From assembly GCA_002352225.1 (NCBI GenBank), contig DEIA01000081.1, forward strand, positions 17,654 to 81,653: DNA of 64,000 nucleotides, written 5' to 3'. This document shows positions 43,360-51,425 of this stretch, in pieces. Made by a program: the position numbers and the translations under genes. Under the pieces are notes generated by a model. It did not search any database. It saw only the letters and a list, made by a program, of their open reading frames with translations, and was not told where the DNA came from. Source of the DNA: Flammeovirgaceae bacterium UBA2786 (lineage in GTDB: Bacteria > Bacteroidota > Bacteroidia > Cytophagales > Cyclobacteriaceae). Numbering within the stretch: the first letter of the stretch is position 1; each line of letters starts with the position of its first letter.

Positions 43360-44289
43360 ATGGCCGGTTTTTACCGAAAGTCAATTTTCGGACTTCTGGT
43401 TTTTTTGTTGATTTCAGTCGAAGTAAAAAGTCAGCAAGACCCCCTCTATAACTTATACTACTATAACCAGGTAATGATAAACCCGGCTTATGCGGGGTTA
43501 TACAAAGACGTTACGCTTAACCTTATCTCGCGTAAGCAATGGGTGGGTATTGAAGGCTCGCCATTAACCAATTTCTTTTCGTTTACCTCTTCGGTGAGTA
43601 AACGTTTTGGAGTGGGCGCTATGGTGGTGGATGATCATTTAGGCATCAACACCTCGCAGGAAGGTCAGCTTGCTTTTTCGTTTAAAGTAATTGCCAAAGA
43701 AGAAATGGTGCTGGCGCTGGGTGTGCAGGGAGGTTTGATTAACTACCGGTACGATTACAGCAAGCTAAACCTGCAATATGTAGATGACGAAGACCTGGAT
43801 ATGAACCGCACGCAGTTCAGCCGCTCTAATGTGGGCACCGGTATTTTCTTTCGTACAGAAAAATTTTACCTCGGTGTTTCGGTGCCGCGTATTTTGCATG
43901 TGCAGATAAACGATGGTATGGAGGCCAGCAGCCGTTATCTGCGCCACTATTATATAAGTGGTGGCTTTATTATCAATAACACCTTCCATAACCTGGTGCG
44001 ATTAAAGCCTTCTTTTTTATTGCGCATGATTCCCGATGGCCAACAGGCATTGGATGTAAGCCTGCATGCCTTGTTTCTCGAAACAATTTGGGCCGGTGTA
44101 ACGATTCGCAATTTTGATGCACTGGGTGCTAATGGCCAATTTCAGGTAAGTCAGCGTTTACGGGTGGCATATAGTTTTGAGTTACCCACCAACTCATTGT
44201 TGAGCCAGAATTTTGGCTCGCACGAAATTTCATTGTTGTTGGCGTTTAGTCCATTAGGTATGCAGCAGAAGGTGGTGAGGTATTTTTAA
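43360..44289 (+). CDS. PorP/SprF family T9SS-associated outer-membrane protein
   Basis: A 309-residue exported beta-barrel-like protein with a signal peptide (KSIFGLLVFLLISVEVKSQQ). The strands include MINPAYAGLYKDVTLNLISR, KQWVGIEGSPLTNFFS and the recurring GTGIFFRTEKFYLGVSVP. The ending LLLAFSP and R-Y-F suit a barrel. PorP/SprF proteins help particular type IX secretion cargos, especially those with a type B C-terminal domain, attach or cross the outer membrane. The gene directly upstream of such a cargo supports a dedicated pair. The ATG at 43360 starts the signal peptide. Confidence 0.88.
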   Translation: MAGFYRKSIFGLLVFLLISVEVKSQQDPLYNLYYYNQVMINPAYAGLYKDVTLNLISRKQWVGIEGSPLTNFFSFTSSVSKRFGVGAMVVDDHLGINTSQEGQLAFSFKVIAKEEMVLALGVQGGLINYRYDYSKLNLQYVDDEDLDMNRTQFSRSNVGTGIFFRTEKFYLGVSVPRILHVQINDGMEASSRYLRHYYISGGFIINNTFHNLVRLKPSFLLRMIPDGQQALDVSLHALFLETIWAGVTIRNFDALGANGQFQVSQRLRVAYSFELPTNSLLSQNFGSHEISLLLAFSPLGMQQKVVRYF

Positions 44290-44293
44290 CAGT

Positions 44294-46414
44294 ATGCGTA
44301 TGAAAGCAATGAGATGTAAATTTTTTATTCACCTCACTCCATCTGCTGTTGTGCGGTATGATAACCAGAATCACCCCTCTCCACGGGAGAGGGGCAGCAC
44401 GACCTGTGCTAACCGCACGACTTTTGTCGGGGTGAGGTTAACACTTGTGCTTTTATTGATAACATCCTTCTCTGCATTTGCCCAGCCCTTCATCACCACC
44501 TGGAAAACCGATAACCCCGGGGTTTCTGCTAATAACCAGATAACCATACCCACCTTCACAGGGGGCTACAACTACAACATATACTGGGAGCAGGTGGGCA
44601 GCCCTGCCGTAAACGGCACACTTACCGGGCAAACCGGCAGCACCACCATTACATTCCCTGCTATTGGCACGTACCGCGTGGAAATAAGCGGCAGCTTTCC
44701 GCACATTTATTTCAATAATACAGGCGATCGGCAGAAGATACTTACGATAGAGCAATGGGGTAGCATTGCATGGACTACAATGCAGAATGCTTTTATGGGA
44801 TGCAGTAACCTTACTATCCCGGCTACAGATGCGCCCAACCTTTCGGGTGTGACGAGTATGCAAAGTATGTTTGAGAACACCAGTTCTTTCAACCAGCCCA
44901 TTGGTAACTGGGATGTGAGTAATGTGATAAGGATGGACAGTCTGTTCCATAACGCCTCTTTTAACCAGTTCATCGGCAACTGGAATGTAAGTAATGTAAC
45001 GAGTATGGTCCGTATGTTCGCTGGCGCACCGTTTTTCAACCAGCCCATCGGCAACTGGAATGTGAGCAATGTAACGAATATGGAAGCTATGTTCGGAGGT
45101 ACAGCCTCTTTCAACCAGCCTATTGGAAATTGGAATGTAGGCAATGTGACAAATATGACCTATATGTTTGCTAGTGCATCGCTTTTTGACCAGCCCATCG
45201 GCAACTGGGATGTGAGTAATGTGACGAGTATGAGAGGTATGTTTTCAAATACTTCCTTCAACCAACCCATTGGAAATTGGAATGTGGGTAACGTGACTGA
45301 TATGAACTCTATGTTTTGGATTGCATCCTCTTTCAATCAGCCCATCGGCAACTGGGACGTGAGCAACGTGACGGATATGGGCTCCATGTTCTCTCGCCAC
45401 GCTTCTTTCAACCAAGACATCGGCAACTGGAATGTAAGCAATGTGACGGATATGAGTTTTATGTTCTATGACGTGATTTCCTTCAACCAGCCTATCGGAA
45501 ACTGGGAAGTGAGTAACGTGACGAACATGAGCGGGATGTTCAATAATGCTACTTCCTTTAACCAAAATTTGGGGTTGTGGCAAATAGGTAATGTTACGAA
45601 TATGACTAATATGCTCAGCAATTCTGCTCTCTCCATTACCAGTTACGATGCAACCCTCATAGGCTGGGCGGCTCAAACGGTGCAACCTAATATAACACTG
45701 GGTGCAATGGGATTGACGTATTGCAGTGCTGTAGCTGCTCGCGACAAACTAACACTACCTCCTGTTAACTGGACTATTGTAGGTGATGGCTTTTTACTGG
45801 GTTGCGCCCCTCCTGTAATAGAGATAACAAATGAGGGTGTGGGGATAGCCACAGGCAGCAGTATCCGGTTTTCACACACCAGTGTGGGTGAAGATCAAGT
45901 GAAAGAACTTGAAATTACCAACACCGGCACAGCCATACTTGTTATAACCGATGTGGAAGTAACCGGAGATTTTAGTTTAGCCAGTACAATACCTCCGCCT
46001 ATTAATTCCGGAAATTCAGAAACGCTTTCTATTCGATTTTTGCCAACGGATTTAGGGCAACGCACTGGTGCCATTACTATTTTTAGCAATGGCAGTGTTC
46101 CAATTTACACGCTTAACCTTTTTGGCGAAGGAGATGCCGAGGCGGAAGTGTACAATGTAGTTACTACCAATGCCAACGGCAAACACGATTTTCTGAACAT
46201 CCGCAACATTACCTTGTTTCCAAACAATCGCGTAAGCATTTACGATCGCTGGGGTAATAAGGTCTTTGAGAAAGATAATTATGATAATGTGAATGGAACC
46301 TTCAAAGGGAAAAGCGATTCTGGAAGCGACTTAGCCGATGGAACCTATTACTACGTGCTTGATAAAGGCGATGGGGACAAACGATTAACGGGGTTTCTAT
46401 ACTTAAGGAGGTAA
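44294..46414 (+). CDS. BspA-like (DUF285) surface protein with T9SS type B C-terminal domain
   Basis: The cargo begins MRMKAMRCKFFI, a basic n-region. A 37-codon palindromic insertion (44330-44440) separates it from the h-region TLVLLLITSFSAFAQP. A GTG at 44432 could also initiate a complete signal peptide (VRLTLVLLLITSFSAFAQ). Ten DUF285 repeats (about 24 residues, consensus FNQPIGNWDVSNVTNM..MF) lie at 44888-45615. An anchor D-like beta-domain follows (IRFSHTSVGEDQVKELEITN; LSIRFLPTDLG). The last 90 residues are the gliding-motility-associated type B domain (RVSIYDRWGNKVFEKDNY, LADGTYYYVLD, KRLTGFLYLRR). It would be surface-attached or released and adhesive. Confidence 0.9.
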   Translation: MRMKAMRCKFFIHLTPSAVVRYDNQNHPSPRERGSTTCANRTTFVGVRLTLVLLLITSFSAFAQPFITTWKTDNPGVSANNQITIPTFTGGYNYNIYWEQVGSPAVNGTLTGQTGSTTITFPAIGTYRVEISGSFPHIYFNNTGDRQKILTIEQWGSIAWTTMQNAFMGCSNLTIPATDAPNLSGVTSMQSMFENTSSFNQPIGNWDVSNVIRMDSLFHNASFNQFIGNWNVSNVTSMVRMFAGAPFFNQPIGNWNVSNVTNMEAMFGGTASFNQPIGNWNVGNVTNMTYMFASASLFDQPIGNWDVSNVTSMRGMFSNTSFNQPIGNWNVGNVTDMNSMFWIASSFNQPIGNWDVSNVTDMGSMFSRHASFNQDIGNWNVSNVTDMSFMFYDVISFNQPIGNWEVSNVTNMSGMFNNATSFNQNLGLWQIGNVTNMTNMLSNSALSITSYDATLIGWAAQTVQPNITLGAMGLTYCSAVAARDKLTLPPVNWTIVGDGFLLGCAPPVIEITNEGVGIATGSSIRFSHTSVGEDQVKELEITNTGTAILVITDVEVTGDFSLASTIPPPINSGNSETLSIRFLPTDLGQRTGAITIFSNGSVPIYTLNLFGEGDAEAEVYNVVTTNANGKHDFLNIRNITLFPNNRVSIYDRWGNKVFEKDNYDNVNGTFKGKSDSGSDLADGTYYYVLDKGDGDKRLTGFLYLRR
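44330..44440. repeat. 111-nt nested palindromic element in the signal-peptide region
   Basis: Three nested inverted pairs occur in order from the outside: CACCTCACTCC with GGGGTGAGGTTA, GTGCGGT (44351-44357) with ACCGCAC (44412-44418), and CCCCTCTCC (44374-44382) with GGAGAGGGG (44386-44394), around ACG. The whole is exactly 37 codons. The in-frame translation contains PSPRERG, a peptide often produced when such MITE/REP-type palindromes are read through. Confidence 0.8.
44888..45615 (+). repeat. Tandem DUF285 coding repeats (ten copies, 72-75 nt)
   Basis: Ten copies of a unit encoding FNQPIGNW-x-VSNVT-x-M with variable ends. Nucleotide identity between copies is high over the core, especially 'caacccatcggcaactgg' and its near-variants. 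Such an array can change copy number by recombination. Confidence 0.9.
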
Positions 46415-46497
46415 ATGGATTAGCTATCGGATCTCCTGAAAGCAGCTATCTCCAAAATCAAATCTGGCCTATACACCATAGCCAGAGTTTGGTAGCC

Positions 46498-46593
46498 AGA
46501 CTTGAAAGAACTGGCAGAAGGCACTTATTTTATGTGTTGATAAGAATAACGGGCAGTCAGCGGATGACAGGTTTTTTGCTGTTGAAGCAGTAA
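46498..46593 (+). pseudogene. Frameshifted remnant of a second T9SS type B C-terminal domain
   Basis: Reading DLKELAEGTYF in one frame and YVLIRITGSQRMTGFLLLKQ in another (one base apart) reproduces the end of the type B domain seen upstream (DLADGTYYYVLDKGDGDKRL, TGFLYLRR). A stop follows at 46591-46593. The upstream part is not recognisable. It is the wreck of another cargo gene or a duplicated tail. The frameshift and the drift of DKNNG show that it is decayed. Confidence 0.5.
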
Positions 46594-46683
46594 GGGTATT
46601 TACCCATACTTTGAGGTGTTATGTTTAATACTTTGCCATTACTTTTGATTATAATTTTTATAAAATTACCCTTACTTTAGGGT

Positions 46684-48039
46684 ATGTTTTATCGTTCAAT
46701 CGTACAAGAATTAGAAAAATGGGCTAAATCACCCCAAAAAAAGCCTTTAGTGATAAGAGGGGCTCGCCAGGTGGGTAAAACCACGGTTATTAGCCAGTTT
46801 TCTTCCCGTTTTAATCAATATATCTACCTGAACCTGGAACTACCAGCCGACCGCCAGCCTTTTGAAGACTTTACAGACATCGACACGCTGGTACAGACTA
46901 TTTTCTTCCTGAGGAATAGGGCACTTGGTAAAAAAGAAGACACGTTGGTCTTTATAGATGAAATACAAACAGTACCAAAGGCCATTAACGTATTGCGGTA
47001 TTTTTATGAAAGCTACCCAACTCTTCCGGTTATTGCAGCAGGCAGTATGCTGGAAAATCTGTTTGATAAATCCATAAGTTTTCCGGTTGGTAGGGTCGAG
47101 TTCAAAGTATTAAGACCGGTTTCTTTCCCGGAGTTTTTGTTGGCTATGGGAGAAACATCTGCCTGGGAGCAATTGCATAAAATTCCACTTCCGGCATTTG
47201 CACAACCCAAACTTCAAAAGCTGTTTCACACCTATGCGCTTACAGGAGGTATGCCCGAGGTGGTGAATCATTATGCTGAGCATAAGGATTTGACTGCGCT
47301 GGCTGCAATCTATGATTCCTTGTTGGTGTCTTATATTGATGATTCGGAAAAATATGCCCGGAGTAATGCCCAACTACAGGTATTAAGACATGTGATAAGG
47401 ACATCTTTTGCAGAAGGAGGAAAACGAATAAAGTTTCAGGGGTTTGGTAACTCAAATTATAAATCGAAGGAGATAGGAGAGGCACTAAGGGCTTTACAGA
47501 AAGCTTTGTTGGTAAATCTTATATATCCGGTAACAGGCTTTACGCTCCCACTTATACCCGATGTAAAGAAGTCGCCCAGAATCCAACTGCTGGATACAGG
47601 GCTTATGAATTATATGATGGGCATTCAAAAAGAGATTATCAGTACCAAAGATTTGAATGAGGTATATCAGGGTGTAATGATTGAACACCTGATTGGGCAG
47701 GAGTTGTTAGCTCAGCAATTCAACGCGCTTAGTACGCTGCATTTCTGGGTGCGCGAAAAGAAGCAATCTTCTGCTGAGGTGGACTTTATAATTCCGTTTG
47801 AAAATGAACTGATACCGGTTGAGGTTAAATCTGGTGCAACGGGTTCGTTAAGGTCGCTGCATCAGTATATGGAAGGAGCGCCTCATTCTCATAGTCTCCG
47901 TTTTTATGGGGGCGAATTAGTGTTGTCAAAAGTAAGAACACCATCAGGAAGGGAGTTCTCTCTACTTAACCTGCCTTATTTCTTAGCTTCTCAAACAGAA
48001 GCATACCTAAAGTGGATGGATGAATTACCGCAGGCTTAA
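46684..48039 (+). CDS. AAA+ ATPase with DUF4143 nuclease-like C-terminus
   Basis: The 451-residue protein has the Walker A RGARQVGKTTVISQF, Walker B TLVFIDEIQTV and the sensor VIAAGSMLENLF. It then has the DUF4143 region: GGMPEVVNHY and PRIQLLDTGLMNYMMG, with SSAEVDFIIPFENELIPVEV followed by KSG, a PDDEXK-like E-x-K. Members are common in accessory parts of genomes and are of uncertain function. It stands alone and its stop overlaps that of the converging gene by 4 nt. Its isolated place suggests horizontal acquisition, which is inference. Confidence 0.85.
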   Translation: MFYRSIVQELEKWAKSPQKKPLVIRGARQVGKTTVISQFSSRFNQYIYLNLELPADRQPFEDFTDIDTLVQTIFFLRNRALGKKEDTLVFIDEIQTVPKAINVLRYFYESYPTLPVIAAGSMLENLFDKSISFPVGRVEFKVLRPVSFPEFLLAMGETSAWEQLHKIPLPAFAQPKLQKLFHTYALTGGMPEVVNHYAEHKDLTALAAIYDSLLVSYIDDSEKYARSNAQLQVLRHVIRTSFAEGGKRIKFQGFGNSNYKSKEIGEALRALQKALLVNLIYPVTGFTLPLIPDVKKSPRIQLLDTGLMNYMMGIQKEIISTKDLNEVYQGVMIEHLIGQELLAQQFNALSTLHFWVREKKQSSAEVDFIIPFENELIPVEVKSGATGSLRSLHQYMEGAPHSHSLRFYGGELVLSKVRTPSGREFSLLNLPYFLASQTEAYLKWMDELPQA

Positions 48040-48458
48040 TCTCCCTGCGCCCGTTCAACCTTTTCAACAAAATATTTGGTATCGCCCCGCCAGGGGAAAC
48101 GCACATATCGTTTTACAAAATGCAGGTTAACGCGTTCGCCACTTAAGGCTACTTCTTCCAGTTGTTTGATAACCTCAGTCTGGTCTCCTTCAATAGAAAA
48201 ATCGAAAGTTTCAGCAACGGGACTTACGCCCTTTAATGCGCCAAATGATTCAAGGCTGATTTTGCCCTCGTAGGTTTTGAACAACACACCCTTTTCTGTA
48301 ATGCGTAGTATTTTCCCAGCCATGGTACCTTTTTCATAAACACCCCAGTAGGCAAGGGCTAGCACACCCAATCCTAATATCAATGCGATAAGGATGAGGC
48401 GTTTCACCCATTTTACTGTAGAGCGTACTGTTTTCTTTACAAAGCCTTCCTGTTCCAT
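48036..48458 (-). CDS. Conserved Bacteroidota membrane protein of unknown function
   Basis: The 140-residue protein has one N-terminal helix (about residues 20-40, RLILIALILGLGVLALAYWG). A soluble domain follows with KGVLFKTYEGKISLESFGAL and LHFVKRYVRFPWRGDTKYFV. Homologues are often mislabelled as 6-phosphogluconate dehydrogenase, but there is no NAD motif. It is coupled to lgt (2-nt spacing), so it probably belongs to the same transcript. Confidence 0.65.
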   Translation of the reverse strand: MEQEGFVKKTVRSTVKWVKRLILIALILGLGVLALAYWGVYEKGTMAGKILRITEKGVLFKTYEGKISLESFGALKGVSPVAETFDFSIEGDQTEVIKQLEEVALSGERVNLHFVKRYVRFPWRGDTKYFVEKVERAQGD

Positions 48459-48460
48459 AT

Positions 48461-49237
48461 TTATCGGGTAATTATTTTTTTGTTTCTGTTAAGACGAATA
48501 TAGAAATAAAGCGCAGCAGAAATCACAATAAGAGAAATGAACTGCGAATTAGAGAGAATATTTTCAATCAGAAACCCCCGATCAATATCACCTCTGAACA
48601 TCTCCAATATACCACGCCCCACCGCGTATACCATCAGGTAAATTAGAAAAAGCTGGCCATCAAATTGTTTTCTGTTTTTAAGCATTACCAGTAAGGCAAG
48701 GATAGAGAAAATGAAAATGGCTTCAACCAATTGAGTAGGGTAGAGCGGAGTATGCAAGGGTTCGGCCTGGCAAACCGGATTGGTAAATACTACGCTTAAG
48801 AAACTATCAGTCGGTAACCCATAACAACAACCCGCCATAAAGCAACCGATGCGACCAAAGCCATGAACAATACACGTAACAGCAGCCATTACATCCAGCA
48901 TACCCAGCACGGGTACTTTTATTTTTTTGAAATACCAAAGCATGATGGGTATAGCGGTGAGCAACGAACCATAAAAAACAAATCCGCTTCCCGAAAAAAG
49001 TCTTTTAGGTTGACTAAGATATAACGAGGGGTCTTCAAAGAGCATAAAGAGTTTACCACCCACTACACCACCCAGGATTAGTAAAATAAAAAGATTATTG
49101 CTTTGATCGAACGTAAGGCCATATTGCTTTTTGCCTTGCCAGTACATATACAAAAAGCCCAGCAGCGCGCCTATAGCAATGCAAAATCCGTATGTGTAAA
49201 CTGTAAATGATCCGACTTTAAACAGAACAGGATGCAT
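48461..49237 (-). CDS. lgt: Prolipoprotein diacylglyceryl transferase
   Basis: Lgt transfers diacylglycerol from phosphatidylglycerol to the lipobox cysteine of prolipoproteins. The 258-residue membrane protein has the signature VHGFGRIGCFMAGCCYG, with the essential Arg in this and neighbouring loops. It has seven predicted helices and a GRGILEMFRGD region near the end. It serves the several lipoproteins found in this window. Confidence 0.93.
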   Translation of the reverse strand: MHPVLFKVGSFTVYTYGFCIAIGALLGFLYMYWQGKKQYGLTFDQSNNLFILLILGGVVGGKLFMLFEDPSLYLSQPKRLFSGSGFVFYGSLLTAIPIMLWYFKKIKVPVLGMLDVMAAVTCIVHGFGRIGCFMAGCCYGLPTDSFLSVVFTNPVCQAEPLHTPLYPTQLVEAIFIFSILALLVMLKNRKQFDGQLFLIYLMVYAVGRGILEMFRGDIDRGFLIENILSNSQFISLIVISAALYFYIRLNRNKKIITR

Positions 49238-49242
49238 AAACT

Positions 49243-49313
49243 AATTTGAAGATTGGTTGATCAGATAATCTGAAGATCAAGTCACCCTCGTTCGATTTTC
49301 AAATCTTCAAATT
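49243..49313. repeat. 12-bp inverted repeat between frr and lgt
   Basis: AATTTGAAGATT (49243-49254) and its exact reverse complement (49302-49313) enclose further short palindromes, including TCAGATAATCTGA. The structure could form a stem-loop in the frr-lgt spacer and attenuate or protect the transcript. No poly-T tail was seen. Confidence 0.55.
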
Positions 49314-49327
49314 GTCTCATTGTCAAA

Positions 49328-49882
49328 TTAAACGGTCATTATCTCAGCCTCTTTCTTTTTCATCAGGGCATCAATCTTTTCGATAAACTCGTTGGTAAGT
49401 TTTTGAACGGTTTCTTCAGCGTTTTTTACATCATCTTCTGAAGCGCCTTTAATTTTTTTGAGTTGTTCGTTGGTGTCTTTACGAATGCTGCGGATACTTA
49501 CTTTCCCTTGCTCACATTCCTGCGATGCCTGGCGAACCAGTTGCTTTCTGCGTTCTTCCGTAAGCATGGGGATATTAATTATTACTTGCTGCCCATCGTT
49601 TTGGGGAGTTAGCCCGAGGTTTGCAATCATAATTGCTTTTTCAATTTCCTGAATTAAACTTTTCTCCCAGGGTTTGATAAAAAGCGTTCGTGCTTCAGGT
49701 GCCGTTACTGAAGCCACCTGGTTTAACGGACTCATTGCGCCATAATAGGAAACCTGAATGCCATCCAACATGTTAGGGTTGGCTTTGCCGGCACGGATTT
49801 TTACCAATTCGTTGCCTACGTGCAATAAGGATTTGCCCATCTGTTCCTGAGCTTCGTCCAGGTATAATTCAATTTCTTCCAT
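49328..49882 (-). CDS. frr: Ribosome recycling factor
   Basis: Frr frees ribosomes after termination together with EF-G. The 184-residue protein has LVKIRAGKANPNMLDGIQVS and the typical PWEKSLIQEIEKAIMIANLG with TEERRKQLVRQ and helical ends. Its order with pyrH is the standard pyrH-frr arrangement. Confidence 0.96.
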   Translation of the reverse strand: MEEIELYLDEAQEQMGKSLLHVGNELVKIRAGKANPNMLDGIQVSYYGAMSPLNQVASVTAPEARTLFIKPWEKSLIQEIEKAIMIANLGLTPQNDGQQVIINIPMLTEERRKQLVRQASQECEQGKVSIRSIRKDTNEQLKKIKGASEDDVKNAEETVQKLTNEFIEKIDALMKKKEAEIMTV

Positions 49883-49919
49883 GACTTAAAAAATTTTTAG
49901 AGACTAACTTCTCTGGGGT

Positions 49920-50624
49920 CTAACTTATTAAAGTACCGGCTTCTTCGCCTTTGGCAATCTTTAACAGGTTGCCTTTCTTATTCATATCGAACACAATTAT
50001 GGGTAGTTTATTCTCCTGACACAACGTGAAAGCGGTCATGTCCATAATATTTAATTTCTTTTGATAAGCTTCCTGAAATGAAAGATGCGTGTAGCGTACA
50101 GCATCTTTAAATTTTTCGGGATCTTTATCGTACACACCATCTACCCGTGTGCCTTTTAAAACCACACCGGCTTGTATTTCAATAGCACGAAGGCTGGCTG
50201 TCGAGTCGGTAGTGAAGTAGGGATTTCCAATACCTGCACCAAAAATTACAATACGACCTTTTTCGAGATGGCGAATAGCCCTGCGCCTGATAAAGGGTTC
50301 GCAAACCTGTTCCATTTTTATACCGGCCATTAACCGGGTGTACATGCCGTGGCGTTCCAGTGCACTTTGCAGTGCCATGGCATTAATTACGGTGGCCAGC
50401 ATACCCATGTAGTCGCCCTGCACCCGGTCTATGCCCAATGCTTCGGCCTGGCCGCCTCTAAAAATATTTCCGCCTCCAATTACAATTGCTACCTCAACGC
50501 CCTGTTCCTTAACGGTTTTTATTTCTTCCGAATATTGTTCCAGCACGGCCGGATCGATATTGCTGTTTTTGGAACCCATCAGGGCTTCGCCACTAAGTTT
50601 AAGAAGAATACGGTTGTATTTCAT
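49920..50624 (-). CDS. pyrH: UMP kinase
   Basis: PyrH phosphorylates UMP to UDP. The 234-residue amino-acid-kinase-fold protein has the ATP-binding [11 protein letters not shown], the allosteric/UMP region [14 protein letters not shown] and the Asp-rich [20 protein letters not shown]. It lies 37 nt upstream of frr. A -7 box precedes it. Confidence 0.96.
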   Translation of the reverse strand: MKYNRILLKLSGEALMGSKNSNIDPAVLEQYSEEIKTVKEQGVEVAIVIGGGNIFRGGQAEALGIDRVQGDYMGMLATVINAMALQSALERHGMYTRLMAGIKMEQVCEPFIRRRAIRHLEKGRIVIFGAGIGNPYFTTDSTASLRAIEIQAGVVLKGTRVDGVYDKDPEKFKDAVRYTHLSFQEAYQKKLNIMDMTAFTLCQENKLPIIVFDMNKKGNLLKIAKGEEAGTLIS

Positions 50625-50647
50625 GAGAACCAGATCAGAGTTGCCCG

Positions 50648-50655
50648 CAAATATA
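50648..50655 (-). promoter_or_regulatory. Putative -7 box for pyrH-frr-lgt
   Basis: The minus strand reads TATATTTG, an exact TAnnTTTG match, 24 nt before the pyrH ATG. No -33 was recognised. Confidence 0.45.
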
Positions 50656-50803
50656 TTACGATTTGAAGGATTTTTAGCCTGTTTTTATTTGTCAATAAAA
50701 AGCGGAATGAAATAAAGCGCAAGCGGTTCTATGATAACTTTCGGGCCGGTATCAGGTAATTTATTAAATTAACTAAACTGCTGACTGCCTTCTGCCAACT
50801 GCC

Positions 50804-50811
50804 TACTTTTG
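50804..50811 (+). promoter_or_regulatory. Putative -7 box for the YicG-like gene
   Basis: TACTTTTG matches TAnnTTTG and ends 4 nt before the ATG at 50816. If it is used, the transcript would be nearly leaderless. Confidence 0.45.
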
Positions 50812-50815
50812 CCAA

Positions 50816-51421
50816 ATGACTCTTCAATATACCTTCGAGCTGCTCGGCACGTTTTTCTTTGCCATTTCTGGGGCTCTTGTTATTCGCGATAAACATGCCG
50901 ATTTGTTTGGAGCCACGTTTACCGGGTTTGTTACCGCTATTGGCGGGGGTACCTTGCGTGATATGATGCTGGGCAGTTACCCGCTTGTGTGGATTGGAGA
51001 TATTCACTTTCTGTATGCCATACTGGCCGGAGTGTTAGTAGCCTATATGTTTTCTAATTTTCTGGTTAAACTGCCCAAAACATTCTTGTTGTTCGATTCG
51101 TTAGGCATCTCTTTTTTTACCATTCTTGGTGTAGAGAAAGCGCTTAGTGTTGGCGTTAGACCAGAGATTGCAGCCATTATGGGAATGTTTACAGCTATTA
51201 TGGGTGGCGTAATTCGCGATGTTTTAACGAATGAAACACCGGTATTATTCCGGAAAGAAATTTATGCTACCGCGTGCCTGGCCGGTGCTTGTCTGTATTT
51301 GGTATTATTAAATTTTGATCTTAGCCGTAACACCAACCTTGTTGTATCCAGTATGTTAATTATGATTTTGCGGTTGTTGGCCGTTAAGTTTAGACTTGCG
51401 TTGCCCGGGTTTAAGCGGTAG
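50816..51421 (+). CDS. YicG/UPF0126-type membrane protein (trimeric intracellular cation channel family)
   Basis: A 201-residue protein with seven predicted membrane helices and two internal repeats. Each repeat holds a GGGTLRD- or GGVIRDV-type motif (TAIGGGTLRDMMLGSYP, IMGGVIRDVLTNETP), the potassium-channel-like kink of the TRIC family. It may act as a small cation or amino-acid channel; the exact role is unknown. It converges with the biotin carrier gene, 4 nt away. Confidence 0.85.
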   Translation: MTLQYTFELLGTFFFAISGALVIRDKHADLFGATFTGFVTAIGGGTLRDMMLGSYPLVWIGDIHFLYAILAGVLVAYMFSNFLVKLPKTFLLFDSLGISFFTILGVEKALSVGVRPEIAAIMGMFTAIMGGVIRDVLTNETPVLFRKEIYATACLAGACLYLVLLNFDLSRNTNLVVSSMLIMILRLLAVKFRLALPGFKR

Positions 51422-51425
51422 CGAT

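Noticed and set aside
44888..45615. Possible CRISPR array because of regular 72-75 nt spacing
   Set aside because: The repeats are coding, contiguous and translated as DUF285 units; there are no unique spacers and no cas genes.
45245..45685. Minus-strand 146-residue ORF within the DUF285 repeats (and a similar one at 44453-44950)
   Set aside because: It is a shadow of the repeated coding sequence; His/Val-rich periodicity mirrors the repeats and there is no start signal.
48036..48458. 6-phosphogluconate dehydrogenase (a label common for homologues)
   Set aside because: At 140 residues with one membrane helix and no Rossmann motif it cannot be that enzyme.
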